NCBI RefSeq assembly: GCF_000243395.2
Contig: NZ_CM001484.1
Span: forward strand, 2,351,847-2,415,846
Direction of reading: 5' to 3'
Origin: Saccharomonospora glauca K62
Lineage (GTDB): Bacteria > Actinomycetota > Actinomycetes > Mycobacteriales > Pseudonocardiaceae
DNA length: 64,000 bases
Notes under the pieces: generated by a model
What the model saw: the letters and a program-made list of their open reading frames with translations, nothing else
Told to the model about the DNA's origin: nothing
Database searches by the model: none
Made by a program: the position numbers and the translations under genes
Shown here: piece by piece, positions 43,315 through 51,796 of the stretch
Position numbering within the stretch: the stretch's first letter is position 1
How the letters are laid out: the number at the start of each line of letters is the position of its first letter

Positions 43315-44739
43315 ATGAGCACCGTGGGCAGTGGTCCGTCCCCCGCGTCCGACAAGCGCGAGCGGCGGCGGGAACAGTGGGGTTGGTACTTCTACGACTG
43401 GGCGAACTCGACGTTCTACACGTCGGTGATCACCGTGTTCGGCGCCCTCTACATGAGTTCGGTGGCGGCACTGGACGCCAAGTCGCACCCGGAACGCAAC
43501 GGCCCCACCCCCTGTGTCGACGAGCACGGGGTGGACAACAACCTCGTCAACTGCGACATCAGTCTACTGGGCCTGACGTTCCCCGCCGGATCACTGTGGG
43601 GTTACCTCCTCGCCGCCTCCACCGTCATCCAGGTCCTGATCCTGCCGATCACGGGGGCCATCGCCGACCGCACGCAGTACAAAAAGCGCCTGCTCGGGTT
43701 CTTCGCCTTCCTGGGCTCCGCGGCCTCGGCCCTGCTGTTCTTCGTCGCGGACGACCGCTGGGAACTCGGCGTGGTGCTCTACATTCTCGGCAACATCGGC
43801 TACGGCGCCTCGATCGTGACCTACTACTCCTTCCTGCCCGACATCGCCACGCCCGACGAACGCGACGACGTGTCCTCGCGCGGCTGGGCGTTCGGCTACC
43901 TCGGCGGTGGAGTCGCGTTGGCGCTCCAACTCGCGTTCTACCTCAATCACGAGACCCTCGGCATCAGCGAGGCGCTCGCCGTCCGGATCTGCTACCTCTC
44001 CTCGGGACTGTGGTGGGCGCTGTTCACCCTCGTCCCGCTGCGCCGCCTGACCGAACGACAGCCGCCGCACGGGCACGAGCACGGCGTGTCGGTGCTCAAG
44101 GCCGGGTTCGCGGAACTGCGCGACACCCTTCGCGCGGCGAAGGCGTTCCCCCTGACGCTGGCGTTCCTCGGCGCCTACCTGGTGTTCACCGACGGGATCT
44201 CCACAGTGGTCTCCGTGTCCGCGCAGTACGGCTCCGAGGAGCTGAAGTTCGGCAACGAGGTGCTCATCGCGACCATTCTCGTGATCCAGTTCGTGGCCTA
44301 CCTCGGCGGCATGCTGCACGGGCTCGCGGCGCGGCGCTGGGGCGCGAAGAAGACCATCCTGGCGAGCCTCGTGGTGTGGATGGTGGTGCTCGCCTCGGCG
44401 TACTTCATCGAGGCGGGCCGGCAACTGCAGTTCTACGCCGTGGCCGCGGGCATCGGCCTGGTGCTGGGCGGCACCAACGCGTTGTCCCGCTCGCTGTACA
44501 GCCAGATGATCCCGGCGGGCAAGGAAGCCCAGTACTACTCCCTGTACGAGATCGGTGAGCGCGGCACGTCCTGGCTGGGGCCCCTACTGTTCGCAGGTGT
44601 GGGCCAGGCCACCGGCTCGTTCCGGTACGCGATCATCGCGCTGCTCGTGTTCTTCGTCGTCGGATTCGTGCTGGTGGCGCTGATCCCGGTGCGGCGGGCG
44701 ATCGCGGAGGCGGGCAATCCCGAACCGTCGGTGTTGTAG
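43315..44739 (+). CDS. UMF1/Atg22-type MFS transporter
   Basis: 474 residues from ATG 43315. The N-terminal WGWYFYDWANSTFYTSVITV is the hallmark of the UMF1 (Atg22-like) family, followed by an extracellular loop and about 12 helices; NALSRSLYSQMIPAGKEAQY lies in the second half. Eukaryotic relatives export amino acids from the vacuole; bacterial substrates are unknown. It ends 53 bases before tdk. Confidence 0.9.
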   Translation: MSTVGSGPSPASDKRERRREQWGWYFYDWANSTFYTSVITVFGALYMSSVAALDAKSHPERNGPTPCVDEHGVDNNLVNCDISLLGLTFPAGSLWGYLLAASTVIQVLILPITGAIADRTQYKKRLLGFFAFLGSAASALLFFVADDRWELGVVLYILGNIGYGASIVTYYSFLPDIATPDERDDVSSRGWAFGYLGGGVALALQLAFYLNHETLGISEALAVRICYLSSGLWWALFTLVPLRRLTERQPPHGHEHGVSVLKAGFAELRDTLRAAKAFPLTLAFLGAYLVFTDGISTVVSVSAQYGSEELKFGNEVLIATILVIQFVAYLGGMLHGLAARRWGAKKTILASLVVWMVVLASAYFIEAGRQLQFYAVAAGIGLVLGGTNALSRSLYSQMIPAGKEAQYYSLYEIGERGTSWLGPLLFAGVGQATGSFRYAIIALLVFFVVGFVLVALIPVRRAIAEAGNPEPSVL

Positions 44740-44792
44740 CTCGCCCCCGTGTCGCGAGGACGCCACACCGGGTACGGATAGGGTGCTTCGTC

Positions 44793-45572
44793 GTGACCGC
44801 TGTGCATGACGACGACACCGATCCGACGGACGCCCTCTCCCCCGTACCCGCCGCGGCATGGCGACGGGACATGCCGGTGACGGGCAAAGTGAAGTTCTGC
44901 TACGGCCCGATGGACTGCGGCAAGTCGACGTTGGCACTGCAGATCGATCACAACCTCGCCCGGCAGGGACGCCAGGGGCTGCTGCTGGTCCGCCACGACC
45001 GCTCGGGTGCCGCGCAGATCAGCAGCCGTATCGGCATCACGCGGAAGGCGCTGGAGGTGGAGGCCGACACCGACGTCCGCGCGGTGGTGCGGCAGGCGTG
45101 GGAACACGGCAAGCACGTCGACTACCTGATCGTCGACGAGGCCCAGTTCCTCTCCCCCGAGCAGGTGGAGCAGCTCACCGACCTCGCCGACGAGGCCTGC
45201 ATCGACGTGTACTGCTTCGGGATCGCGACCGACTTCCGCAGCGAGCTGTTCCCCGGCGCGCGACGACTGTTCGAGCTGGCCGACGAGCTCCAGCCCGTCC
45301 AGGTCGAGGTCCTGTGCTGGTGCGGCAGGCCCGGCCGGTTCAACGCCCGAGTCCGCGACGGTGTCGTCTTGCGCACCGGTGACACGGTCTTCGTGGCCGA
45401 CACGACCTCGTACGCGAGCGGGGGCTCGTCAACCGGTGAGGTGAACTCGGACACGACACGCTCGTCGACGGAAACGACTACCGTGCGTTACCAGGTACTT
45501 TGTCGTCGGCACTTCCGTCTGGGCGAGGTAGGACCGGATGCGTCCGGGCCGGGGCAGCTCCAGCTGACCTGA
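44793..45572 (+). CDS. tdk: Thymidine kinase
   Basis: 259 residues from GTG 44793, or 233 from ATG 44871; the extra N-terminus is low complexity. P-loop FCYGPMDCGKSTLALQ, Walker B-like YLIVDEAQFLSPEQV, and zinc ligands in VLCWCGRPG with a later CRRHF. A Ser/Thr insert lies between the lasso and the last zinc ligand. It phosphorylates thymidine in nucleoside salvage. Confidence 0.93.
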   Translation: MTAVHDDDTDPTDALSPVPAAAWRRDMPVTGKVKFCYGPMDCGKSTLALQIDHNLARQGRQGLLLVRHDRSGAAQISSRIGITRKALEVEADTDVRAVVRQAWEHGKHVDYLIVDEAQFLSPEQVEQLTDLADEACIDVYCFGIATDFRSELFPGARRLFELADELQPVQVEVLCWCGRPGRFNARVRDGVVLRTGDTVFVADTTSYASGGSSTGEVNSDTTRSSTETTTVRYQVLCRRHFRLGEVGPDASGPGQLQLT

Positions 45573-45629
45573 CCACGAGAGTCACTCTCACCCGGGCGGG
45601 GGATATGAGGAGCGGGGTTGCCGTTGCCG

Positions 45630-45644
45630 CGTCACAGTGTGACG
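45630..45644. promoter_or_regulatory. 15-bp perfect palindrome between tdk and rbpA
   Basis: CGTCACAGTGTGACG has perfect 7-bp arms around one G. It lies 75 bases upstream of the sigma-R-like -35 element of rbpA and 58 bases after the tdk stop. It may be an operator; no regulator is assigned. Confidence 0.45.
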
Positions 45645-45718
45645 TGCAGGGCCTCCCTGAAGACAGGCAGTTTTCACGCGGGTGATGCAGCTCATCATGC
45701 GCGACGACGGTGTTGTTG

Positions 45719-45745
45719 GGAATTCAACCGACCACTTCCGTCGTT
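45719..45745 (+). promoter_or_regulatory. Sigma-R-type promoter of rbpA
   Basis: GGAAT (45719-45723), 19 bases, then GTT (45743-45745) fits the thiol-stress sigma-R consensus GGAAT-N18/19-GTT. rbpA of Streptomyces coelicolor is a known SigR target, which supports the call. Confidence 0.7.
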
Positions 45746-45801
45746 GCACAGGGTGAGCACCGCCCGGGCTCTCCTTCGGGAGCCGACCGAAAGGACCCAT
45801 C

Positions 45802-46146
45802 ATGGCCGACCGTGTTCTTCGTGGAAGCCGGTTGGGTGCGGTCAGTTACGAGACCGACCGCAATCACGACCTAGCCCCCCGACGTACCGTGCGCTACAGG
45901 TGCCCGAAGAACCACGAGTTCGAGGTGCCGTTCTCCGACGACGCCGAGGTGCCCTCCACCTGGGAGTGCAGGCTGCACGGCACCGAGTCGGAGATCCTCA
46001 ACGGCGGGGCACCCGAGCCCAAGGAGACGAAGCCGCCCAGGACGCACTGGGACATGCTGCTGGAGCGGCGGTCCATTCCGGAGTTGGAGGAGCTGCTCAA
46101 CGAGCGGCTCGCCGAACTCCGGAACCGCAGGGGACGGTCGTCGTAA
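45802..46146 (+). CDS. rbpA: RNA polymerase-binding protein RbpA
   Basis: 114 residues from ATG 45802. N-terminal MADRVLRGSRLGAVSYETDR, then the core domain with VRYRCPKNHEFEVPF and PSTWECRLHG. A basic linker follows, then the C-terminal sigma-interacting helix THWDMLLERRSIPELEELLN. RbpA binds the RNA polymerase beta' subunit and primary sigma factor and stimulates initiation in actinobacteria. A sigma-R-like promoter lies upstream and a strong terminator follows. Confidence 0.97.
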   Translation: MADRVLRGSRLGAVSYETDRNHDLAPRRTVRYRCPKNHEFEVPFSDDAEVPSTWECRLHGTESEILNGGAPEPKETKPPRTHWDMLLERRSIPELEELLNERLAELRNRRGRSS

Positions 46147-46170
46147 CCCACCCGCGCTTCCGACCACGCG

Positions 46171-46202
46171 AAGGCCACCCTCCCGATCGGGAGGGTGGCC
46201 TT
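46171..46202. terminator. Bidirectional terminator after rbpA
   Basis: A perfect 32-base inverted repeat: AAGGCCACCCTCCCGA (46171-46186) followed directly by its complement (46187-46202), then TTTCCC. It serves rbpA and the convergent mannosyltransferase gene. Confidence 0.88.
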
Positions 46203-46227
46203 TCCCATGTCCGGGACGTCTCCGACG

Positions 46228-47001
46228 TCAGCGACGCAGCCGGTCGTACCAGGCCCGCACCTGGTCGCCCCGGCGCTTCAGCCCCCACTGCGCCACCTTG
46301 AGGAGGGCCTCACCGATGATGGCGCCGCTCATCTTCGACTGGCCCAGCTCGCGCTCGGTGAAGGTGATGGGCACCTCCAGGATGCGGAAGTCCTCCTGCG
46401 CGGTGCGCCACGTGAGGTCGATCTGGAAGCAGTAGCCCTGCGACGCGATCCGGTTCAGCGGAAGCCGTTCGAGCACCCGGCGACGGTAGGCCCGGAATCC
46501 GGCCGTGATGTCGGCGACGGGGACCCCGAGCGCGATCCGGGAGTACAGGTTGGCGGCGCGTGACAGCAGTTGCCGATGCGGCGGCCAGTTCACGAGCGCC
46601 CCGCCGGGCACGTACCGGGAACCGATGACGAGATCGGCGTCGTGGAGGGCGTCGAGCAGCCGAGGCAGGTCCTCGGGGGCGTGCGAGCCGTCGGCGTCCA
46701 TCTCGACAACGGTGGCGTAGTCGTGGTCGAGCGCCCACCGGAACCCGGCGATGTAGGCGGCGCCGAGGCCGGCCTTCTCCGTGCGGTGGAGCACGTGCAC
46801 GCGGTCGTCCTCCCCCGCGAGCTTGTCGGCGACCTCACCGGTGCCGTCGGGACTGCCGTCGTCGACCACGAGCACGTGAACCTGCGGCAGAACCGTGTGT
46901 AGCCGGCGTACGAGTGGCGGGAGGTTATCCCGTTCGTTGTAGGTCGGGATGATCACCAGCACCGGGTCGATCTCATCCCTGTGCTGTGTCCCCTCCGCCA
47001 T
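46228..47001 (-). CDS. Polyprenol monophosphomannose synthase (GT2)
   Basis: 257 residues from ATG 47001 behind AGAAGGGGAGCAGC; it overlaps the lnt stop by 29 bases. GT2 motifs [37 protein letters not shown], the DxD region [20 protein letters not shown] and [13 protein letters not shown]. It corresponds to the catalytic Ppm1 D2 domain, making polyprenyl-phosphate-mannose for lipoglycans and protein mannosylation. The pairing with Lnt mirrors the fused mycobacterial Ppm1. Confidence 0.92.
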   Translation of the reverse strand: MAEGTQHRDEIDPVLVIIPTYNERDNLPPLVRRLHTVLPQVHVLVVDDGSPDGTGEVADKLAGEDDRVHVLHRTEKAGLGAAYIAGFRWALDHDYATVVEMDADGSHAPEDLPRLLDALHDADLVIGSRYVPGGALVNWPPHRQLLSRAANLYSRIALGVPVADITAGFRAYRRRVLERLPLNRIASQGYCFQIDLTWRTAQEDFRILEVPITFTERELGQSKMSGAIIGEALLKVAQWGLKRRGDQVRAWYDRLRR

Positions 47002-48616
47002 GCTGCTCCCCTTCTGTCGCATCTGCGCGCGTTACTGTCCTCTTCGGTCGCGGCCGGAGCGCGAACCCGGCGACCACGGCGACGAACGCGGCCCCGACCA
47101 GCACGTACTCGGTCCACGCACCGAGTCGATCCGACAGCGTAGTCTGCTGGCGCAGCGGCACGTCGGCCACCATTGACGTGGCACTGTAGAGGCTGGTGGA
47201 ACGGGTGACACTACCGTCCGGCGCGACGATCGCGCTGATCCCGCTGGTGGCCGCCACCACGACGGCCCGGCCGTGTTCGACCGCGCGCAGCCGTGACATC
47301 GCGAGATGCTGGTGGCTCATCTCCCCCGGCCCGAACCAGGCGTTGTTGGTGGGGGTGACGAGCAGCTCCGCGCCGGCCCGGACGTTGTCCCTGGCCACGT
47401 AGTCGTAGGCGGCCTCGTAACAGATCACCGTCCCGACCCTGGCGCCCGCGACGTCGAGGGCGGCACCTCGGTCGCCCCACCGCATGTCGCGGGTGTCGTC
47501 GACGAACGGCGTGAACCACCGGGCGATGCCTCGCCACGGCACGTACTCGGCGAACGGCACGAGCTCCCGTTTGACGTAGCGATCGGTGATCCCCGCGCCG
47601 GGTTCCCACACGAGCACGGCGTTCTCGGTCAGCTCGCTTCCGGGTGGGCGGTAGAGCGCGCCGACCAGCATGGGCACGTCGAGTTCCTCGACCAGCGCGT
47701 GAAGCTGCGGGTCGGGTCCCCGGACATCGGCGGCCGTCTCGGGCCAGACGACGAAATCCGGGCGGGGAACCGCACCGGAGCGGATGTCGGCGAGCAGGGC
47801 CTCGCTTTGGGCGAAGTGATTGGCGCGGATCGTCTCCCGTTCGTCGAGCAGGCCGATGCCGACGTCGGGCGCGTTGCCCTGCACCACGGCGACGGTGCGG
47901 GTGCCGGTCTCGGGGTCCGTGCCGATCGTCGGCCAGGTGAGCAACCCGGCCGCCAGGGGCAGCACCACGGCGAGCGCCGGGGCGAGGAGAGCCCGTCCGG
48001 ACCGAGGCCCGTGTGTTCGGACGCGCACGAGGAGCTGCGCCAGTCCGAACCCGGTGACGAGCACGGCGAAGCCGACCAACGGCGCGCCCCCGAGCGAGGC
48101 CAGGGACAGGTAGGCCCCTTCGGGCTGGCTGAACCCCACCCGCCCCCACGGGAAGCCGTTGAACGGCCAGCGCATCCGAGCCGACTCCTGCGCCAGGAAC
48201 ACCAGCGCCTGCCACACCGGGGCGCCGGGCAACCGGGAGACGACCGACATGAGGGCACACGCCACCGCCACGTAGACAGCGAGCACGCCGGAGAGCGCGA
48301 GCCACGGCGCGGGACCGAACTCCTCCCCGAGGAAGTCCTGGATCCAGACGATGTGCGCGAGGTAGAACGCGAGACCGAAGACCAGCCCGTAACCCGCGGA
48401 GGCCCACACGCGGCGCCCGTGCAGCACGAGGCCGAGTCCGGCGAAGGCCGGGGGCACCACCCACCACAGCGGTCGGGGGGCGAACCCGGCGCAGAACAGC
48501 AGGCCGGAGCCCGCGGCCAGGACGACGCGGACGGCGACGGGGAGGAACCGACGAGGCCGCGTGGGGCGACGGGCGGGCGCCGGATCGGCGCCCGGTGGGG
48601 AAGCCGTGGCGGTCAC
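46973..48616 (-). CDS. lnt: Apolipoprotein N-acyltransferase
   Basis: 547 residues with an N-terminal six-to-seven-helix membrane domain (to about 230) and a nitrilase-like periplasmic domain. The catalytic triad is visible: Glu in [10 protein letters not shown], Lys in [15 protein letters not shown] and Cys in [16 protein letters not shown]-terminal helix follows. It N-acylates lipoproteins, several of which (19454, 60399, 5784) are encoded here. It is translated together with the mannosyltransferase. Confidence 0.93.
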   Translation of the reverse strand: MTATASPPGADPAPARRPTRPRRFLPVAVRVVLAAGSGLLFCAGFAPRPLWWVVPPAFAGLGLVLHGRRVWASAGYGLVFGLAFYLAHIVWIQDFLGEEFGPAPWLALSGVLAVYVAVACALMSVVSRLPGAPVWQALVFLAQESARMRWPFNGFPWGRVGFSQPEGAYLSLASLGGAPLVGFAVLVTGFGLAQLLVRVRTHGPRSGRALLAPALAVVLPLAAGLLTWPTIGTDPETGTRTVAVVQGNAPDVGIGLLDERETIRANHFAQSEALLADIRSGAVPRPDFVVWPETAADVRGPDPQLHALVEELDVPMLVGALYRPPGSELTENAVLVWEPGAGITDRYVKRELVPFAEYVPWRGIARWFTPFVDDTRDMRWGDRGAALDVAGARVGTVICYEAAYDYVARDNVRAGAELLVTPTNNAWFGPGEMSHQHLAMSRLRAVEHGRAVVVAATSGISAIVAPDGSVTRSTSLYSATSMVADVPLRQQTTLSDRLGAWTEYVLVGAAFVAVVAGFALRPRPKRTVTRADATEGEQHGGGDTAQG

Positions 48617-48625
48617 GCGCTCAGC

Positions 48626-50266
48626 CTATGCCTCGGTGGACACGGCCGACGGGGCGCCGGACTCGGCGTCGTAGATGATCTCTCCACCGCGGACGGTGCG
48701 CAGGCACCGCGGCAGCGGAACTCCCGGATCGAGCGGTGGCAGCCCCGGAACCCGCGACCGAGGGTCGGTGGACCAGCGTTGCACGCGGGTGTCGGGCGTG
48801 GCGACGACGAGTTCGTCGGCCTCCCACACCGCGTAGTGGGCGGGCGCGCCGGGGACGAGGCTCCCGGTGACGCCGTCGTTCACCCCGGCGGCGCGGTGGC
48901 CTCCCCGCGTGTGGGCGTTGAAGGCCGCGCGGGCGGAGATGCCGGAACCGGACGTGCGGTGGTGCACGGCGGCCCGCACGCTCGCCCACGGATCGAGCGG
49001 GGTGACGGGGGCGTCGGAGCCGAAGGCCAGGGGCACGCCCTCGGCGGCGAGCGCGGCGAAGGGGTTGAGCGTGGCGGCGCGCTCGGAACCGAGCCGAGCG
49101 GCGTACATGCCGTCGGGGCCGCCCCACAGCGCGTCGAACGCGGGCTGCATGGAGGCGGTGACGTTCCAGCGGGCGAGGGCGGTGGCCTGCTCCCGCGTGA
49201 TCATCTCGACGTGTTCGAGCCGGTGTCCCGCCTTGGCGAGAGCCCGTTGTCCCACCGTCTTCTCGGCGAGGGCGAACGCCTCGACGACCTCCGCTACGGC
49301 GGCGTCGCCGATGACGTGGAACCCTGCCTGCAGCCCCGCCTCGGTGCAGGCGACGACGTGGTCGGCGATCGCCCGCGCGTCGAGGTAGCGGGCGCCCACG
49401 GTGTGGGGCAGGTCGGTGTAGGGCTCGGTCAGCGCCGCGGTGTGGGAACCGAGGGCCCCGTCGACGAACAGGTCTCCCCCGAGACCGCGAAGTCCGAGTT
49501 CGCGGGCGAGGTCGAGCGCGGCGGTGTCGGCGAGTGCTCCCCAGTAGGGCACCACCTCGACGGTTCCGGGCTCCGCGGCGACGCGCAGGAGCGCGCGCAG
49601 GTCGTCCTCGCCGCAGATGTCCGGGCCCGCGCACTCGTGGACGCTGACGATCCCCGCCGCCGCGGCGGCCCGCAGGAAGGCGCGCTGGGCGCGTTCGCGC
49701 TGGTCAGCGGTGATCGCACCGTAGGCGGCCGTGCGGACCGCGTGGTGAGCGGCGCGGGTCAGGGGGCCGTCGGCGGAGTACCCCTCGGCGCGCGCCACGT
49801 CGGGCACGAGGGCGAGCAGCGCGCTGGACACCAGCGCCGAGTGCACGTCGACACGGCTGAGGTAGACGGGCACGTCGCCCGCGACCTCGTCGATTTCCGC
49901 ACGGCTGGGTAACCGAGGAGTGGTCCAGGTCGTCTCGTCCCAGCCATGGGCGAGCACCACCTCGCCGGAGGTGGCGGCCTCGCGGACGGCCGCGAGGAGT
50001 TCGGCCGCGTCGCGGACGCCGGTGAGGTCGAGCCCGGTGAGGTGCAGCCCGGTGTTGGTGGTGTGCACGTGGGCGTCGACGAACGCCGGGGCGACGAACG
50101 CGCCGTGGAGGTCCACGACCTCGGCGTCGGGATGGAGCGCGCGGCCGGGCGCGTCCTGGCCGACCCAGACGACGGTGCCGTCGGTGACCGCCATGGCCGT
50201 GGCGTCGGGCGAACTCGGGGTGTGGATACGGCCGCCCACCAGGAGCGTCGTGTTGCTGCTACTCAC
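48626..50266 (-). CDS. YtcJ-type amidohydrolase
   Basis: 546 residues from GTG 50266 behind CAGGGGC; the longer frame to 50320 lacks a ribosome-binding site. Early VDLHGAFVAPAFVDAHVHTT provides the HxH metal motif, followed by AHGWDETTW, FHVIGDAAVAEVVEAF and LAFGSDAPVTPLDPW. This is the Amidohydro_3 family; substrates vary. It begins immediately after (divergent from) the kamA promoter region. Confidence 0.85.
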   Translation of the reverse strand: MSSSNTTLLVGGRIHTPSSPDATAMAVTDGTVVWVGQDAPGRALHPDAEVVDLHGAFVAPAFVDAHVHTTNTGLHLTGLDLTGVRDAAELLAAVREAATSGEVVLAHGWDETTWTTPRLPSRAEIDEVAGDVPVYLSRVDVHSALVSSALLALVPDVARAEGYSADGPLTRAAHHAVRTAAYGAITADQRERAQRAFLRAAAAAGIVSVHECAGPDICGEDDLRALLRVAAEPGTVEVVPYWGALADTAALDLARELGLRGLGGDLFVDGALGSHTAALTEPYTDLPHTVGARYLDARAIADHVVACTEAGLQAGFHVIGDAAVAEVVEAFALAEKTVGQRALAKAGHRLEHVEMITREQATALARWNVTASMQPAFDALWGGPDGMYAARLGSERAATLNPFAALAAEGVPLAFGSDAPVTPLDPWASVRAAVHHRTSGSGISARAAFNAHTRGGHRAAGVNDGVTGSLVPGAPAHYAVWEADELVVATPDTRVQRWSTDPRSRVPGLPPLDPGVPLPRCLRTVRGGEIIYDAESGAPSAVSTEA

Positions 50267-50302
50267 GCCCCTGAGTCTGCCACCCACCCTCACCAAGAAG
50301 TT

Positions 50303-50333
50303 TTGCGTTAGGGGATGCATATGACAGGATAAT
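50303..50333 (+). promoter_or_regulatory. Promoter candidate for kamA
   Basis: TTGCGT (50303-50308) and GATAAT (50328-50333) are separated by 19 bases; TGCGTT would give 18. The AT-rich -10 stands out. GAGGAG at 50354-50359 is the ribosome-binding site for GTG 50365. Confidence 0.55.
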
Positions 50334-50364
50334 TTTCACGAGTAGTCGAGATTGAGGAGCAGAA

Positions 50365-51750
50365 GTGACTGCCACCCAGGAACCTGCTACCGAACTCGCG
50401 GAACAGCCCTACACCTATCGGCGGGTCGAGTTGGTCGAACCCGACTGGCGACGCTTTCCGGGCTGGCGCGACGTGACGGAGGCCGAGTGGCGTGACGCAC
50501 AGTGGCAACGGGTTCACTGCGTGCGCAACGTCAAGCAGCTTCGCGCCGTCATGGGCGACCTGCTGGAGGAACGGTTCTACGAGGACCTCGTGGCCGACCA
50601 GCAGGAGATGGCGACGATGTCGATGTTGCTGCCGCCGCAGATGCTCAACACGATGGCGCCGCACGCGGGCACGGACCCGGCCAAGGTCACCGAAGCCTTC
50701 TACGCCGACCCGATCCGGCGCTACATGATGCCGCTGCGCAGCGACCGGCACCCGGACTGGCCGAGCCACCCGCACTCGCAGCGCGACTCGCTGCACGAGG
50801 CGGAGATGTGGGTCGTGGAGGGCTTGACCCACCGCTACCCCACCAAGGTGTTGGCCGAGTTGCTGTCGACCTGTCCGCAGTACTGCGGGCACTGCACGCG
50901 CATGGACCTGGTGGGCAACTCCACGCCGCAGATCGACAAGCACAAGCTCACGTTGAAGCCGGTCGACCGGCAGGACGCCATGATCGACTACCTGAAGCGT
51001 ACGCCGGGCGTGCGCGACGTGGTGGTCTCCGGCGGGGACGTGGCGAACGTGCCGTGGCACCAGCTCGAAGCGTTCCTCATGCGACTGCTCGACATCGAGA
51101 CCGTGCGCGACATCCGGCTCGCCACCAAGGCACTCGCCGGGTTGCCGCAGCACTGGCTCCAGCCCAAGGTCGTCGAGGGTCTCGCCCGCGTGGCGGGCAC
51201 CGCGCGCCGGCGCGGGGTGAACCTCGCGATCCACACCCACGTCAACCACGCCCAGTCGGTGACCCCGCTGGTCGCCGAGGCCGCCCGCGCCGCCCTGGAG
51301 GTCGGCGTGCGGGACGTGCGCAACCAGGGCGTGTTGATGCGGGGCGTCAACGCGACCCCGGCGGACCTGCTCGACCTGTGCTTCGCGCTGCAGGGCGAGG
51401 CGAACATCCTGCCGTACTACTTCTACATGTGCGACATGATCCCCAACGCCGAGCACTGGCGGCTGGCGGTGTGGGAGGCGCAGGAGCTCCAGCACGCGAT
51501 CATGGGCTACCTGCCCGGTTACGCCACCCCGCGCATCGTCTGCGACGTGCCGTACGTGGGCAAGCGGTGGGTGCACCAGGTCGCCGAGTACGACCGCGAG
51601 CGCGGCATCTCGTACTGGACGAAGAACTACCGCACCGGCATCGAGCTCGACGACCCGGAGGCGCTGCGTCGCCGCTACCCCTACTACGACCCGGTCTCGA
51701 CACTGCCGGAGTCCGGTCAGCGGTGGTGGCGGGAGCACGCCTCGAAGTAG
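50365..51750 (+). CDS. kamA: KamA-type lysine 2,3-aminomutase (radical SAM, PLP)
   Basis: 461 residues from GTG 50365. The radical-SAM cluster motif is CPQYCGHCTR (C170, C174, C177), followed by VVVSGGDVANVPWHQLE and IHTHVNHAQSVTPLV, and a PLP region near NILPYYFYMCDMIPNAEHWR. It would convert L-lysine to beta-lysine, a compatible-solute or antibiotic precursor. No lysine-acetyltransferase (AblB) or biosynthetic partner is adjacent, so the role is open. Related aminomutases for other amino acids cannot be excluded. Confidence 0.88.
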   Translation: MTATQEPATELAEQPYTYRRVELVEPDWRRFPGWRDVTEAEWRDAQWQRVHCVRNVKQLRAVMGDLLEERFYEDLVADQQEMATMSMLLPPQMLNTMAPHAGTDPAKVTEAFYADPIRRYMMPLRSDRHPDWPSHPHSQRDSLHEAEMWVVEGLTHRYPTKVLAELLSTCPQYCGHCTRMDLVGNSTPQIDKHKLTLKPVDRQDAMIDYLKRTPGVRDVVVSGGDVANVPWHQLEAFLMRLLDIETVRDIRLATKALAGLPQHWLQPKVVEGLARVAGTARRRGVNLAIHTHVNHAQSVTPLVAEAARAALEVGVRDVRNQGVLMRGVNATPADLLDLCFALQGEANILPYYFYMCDMIPNAEHWRLAVWEAQELQHAIMGYLPGYATPRIVCDVPYVGKRWVHQVAEYDRERGISYWTKNYRTGIELDDPEALRRRYPYYDPVSTLPESGQRWWREHASK

Positions 51751-51796
51751 TTCCGACGTCGCTGCCGCGGTGATCGAGAAAGAGCTAGTATGCGCC

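Noticed and set aside
47306..49912. 868-codon open frame on the plus strand
   Set aside because: Antisense to lnt and the amidohydrolase, no motifs, Gly/Arg-rich.
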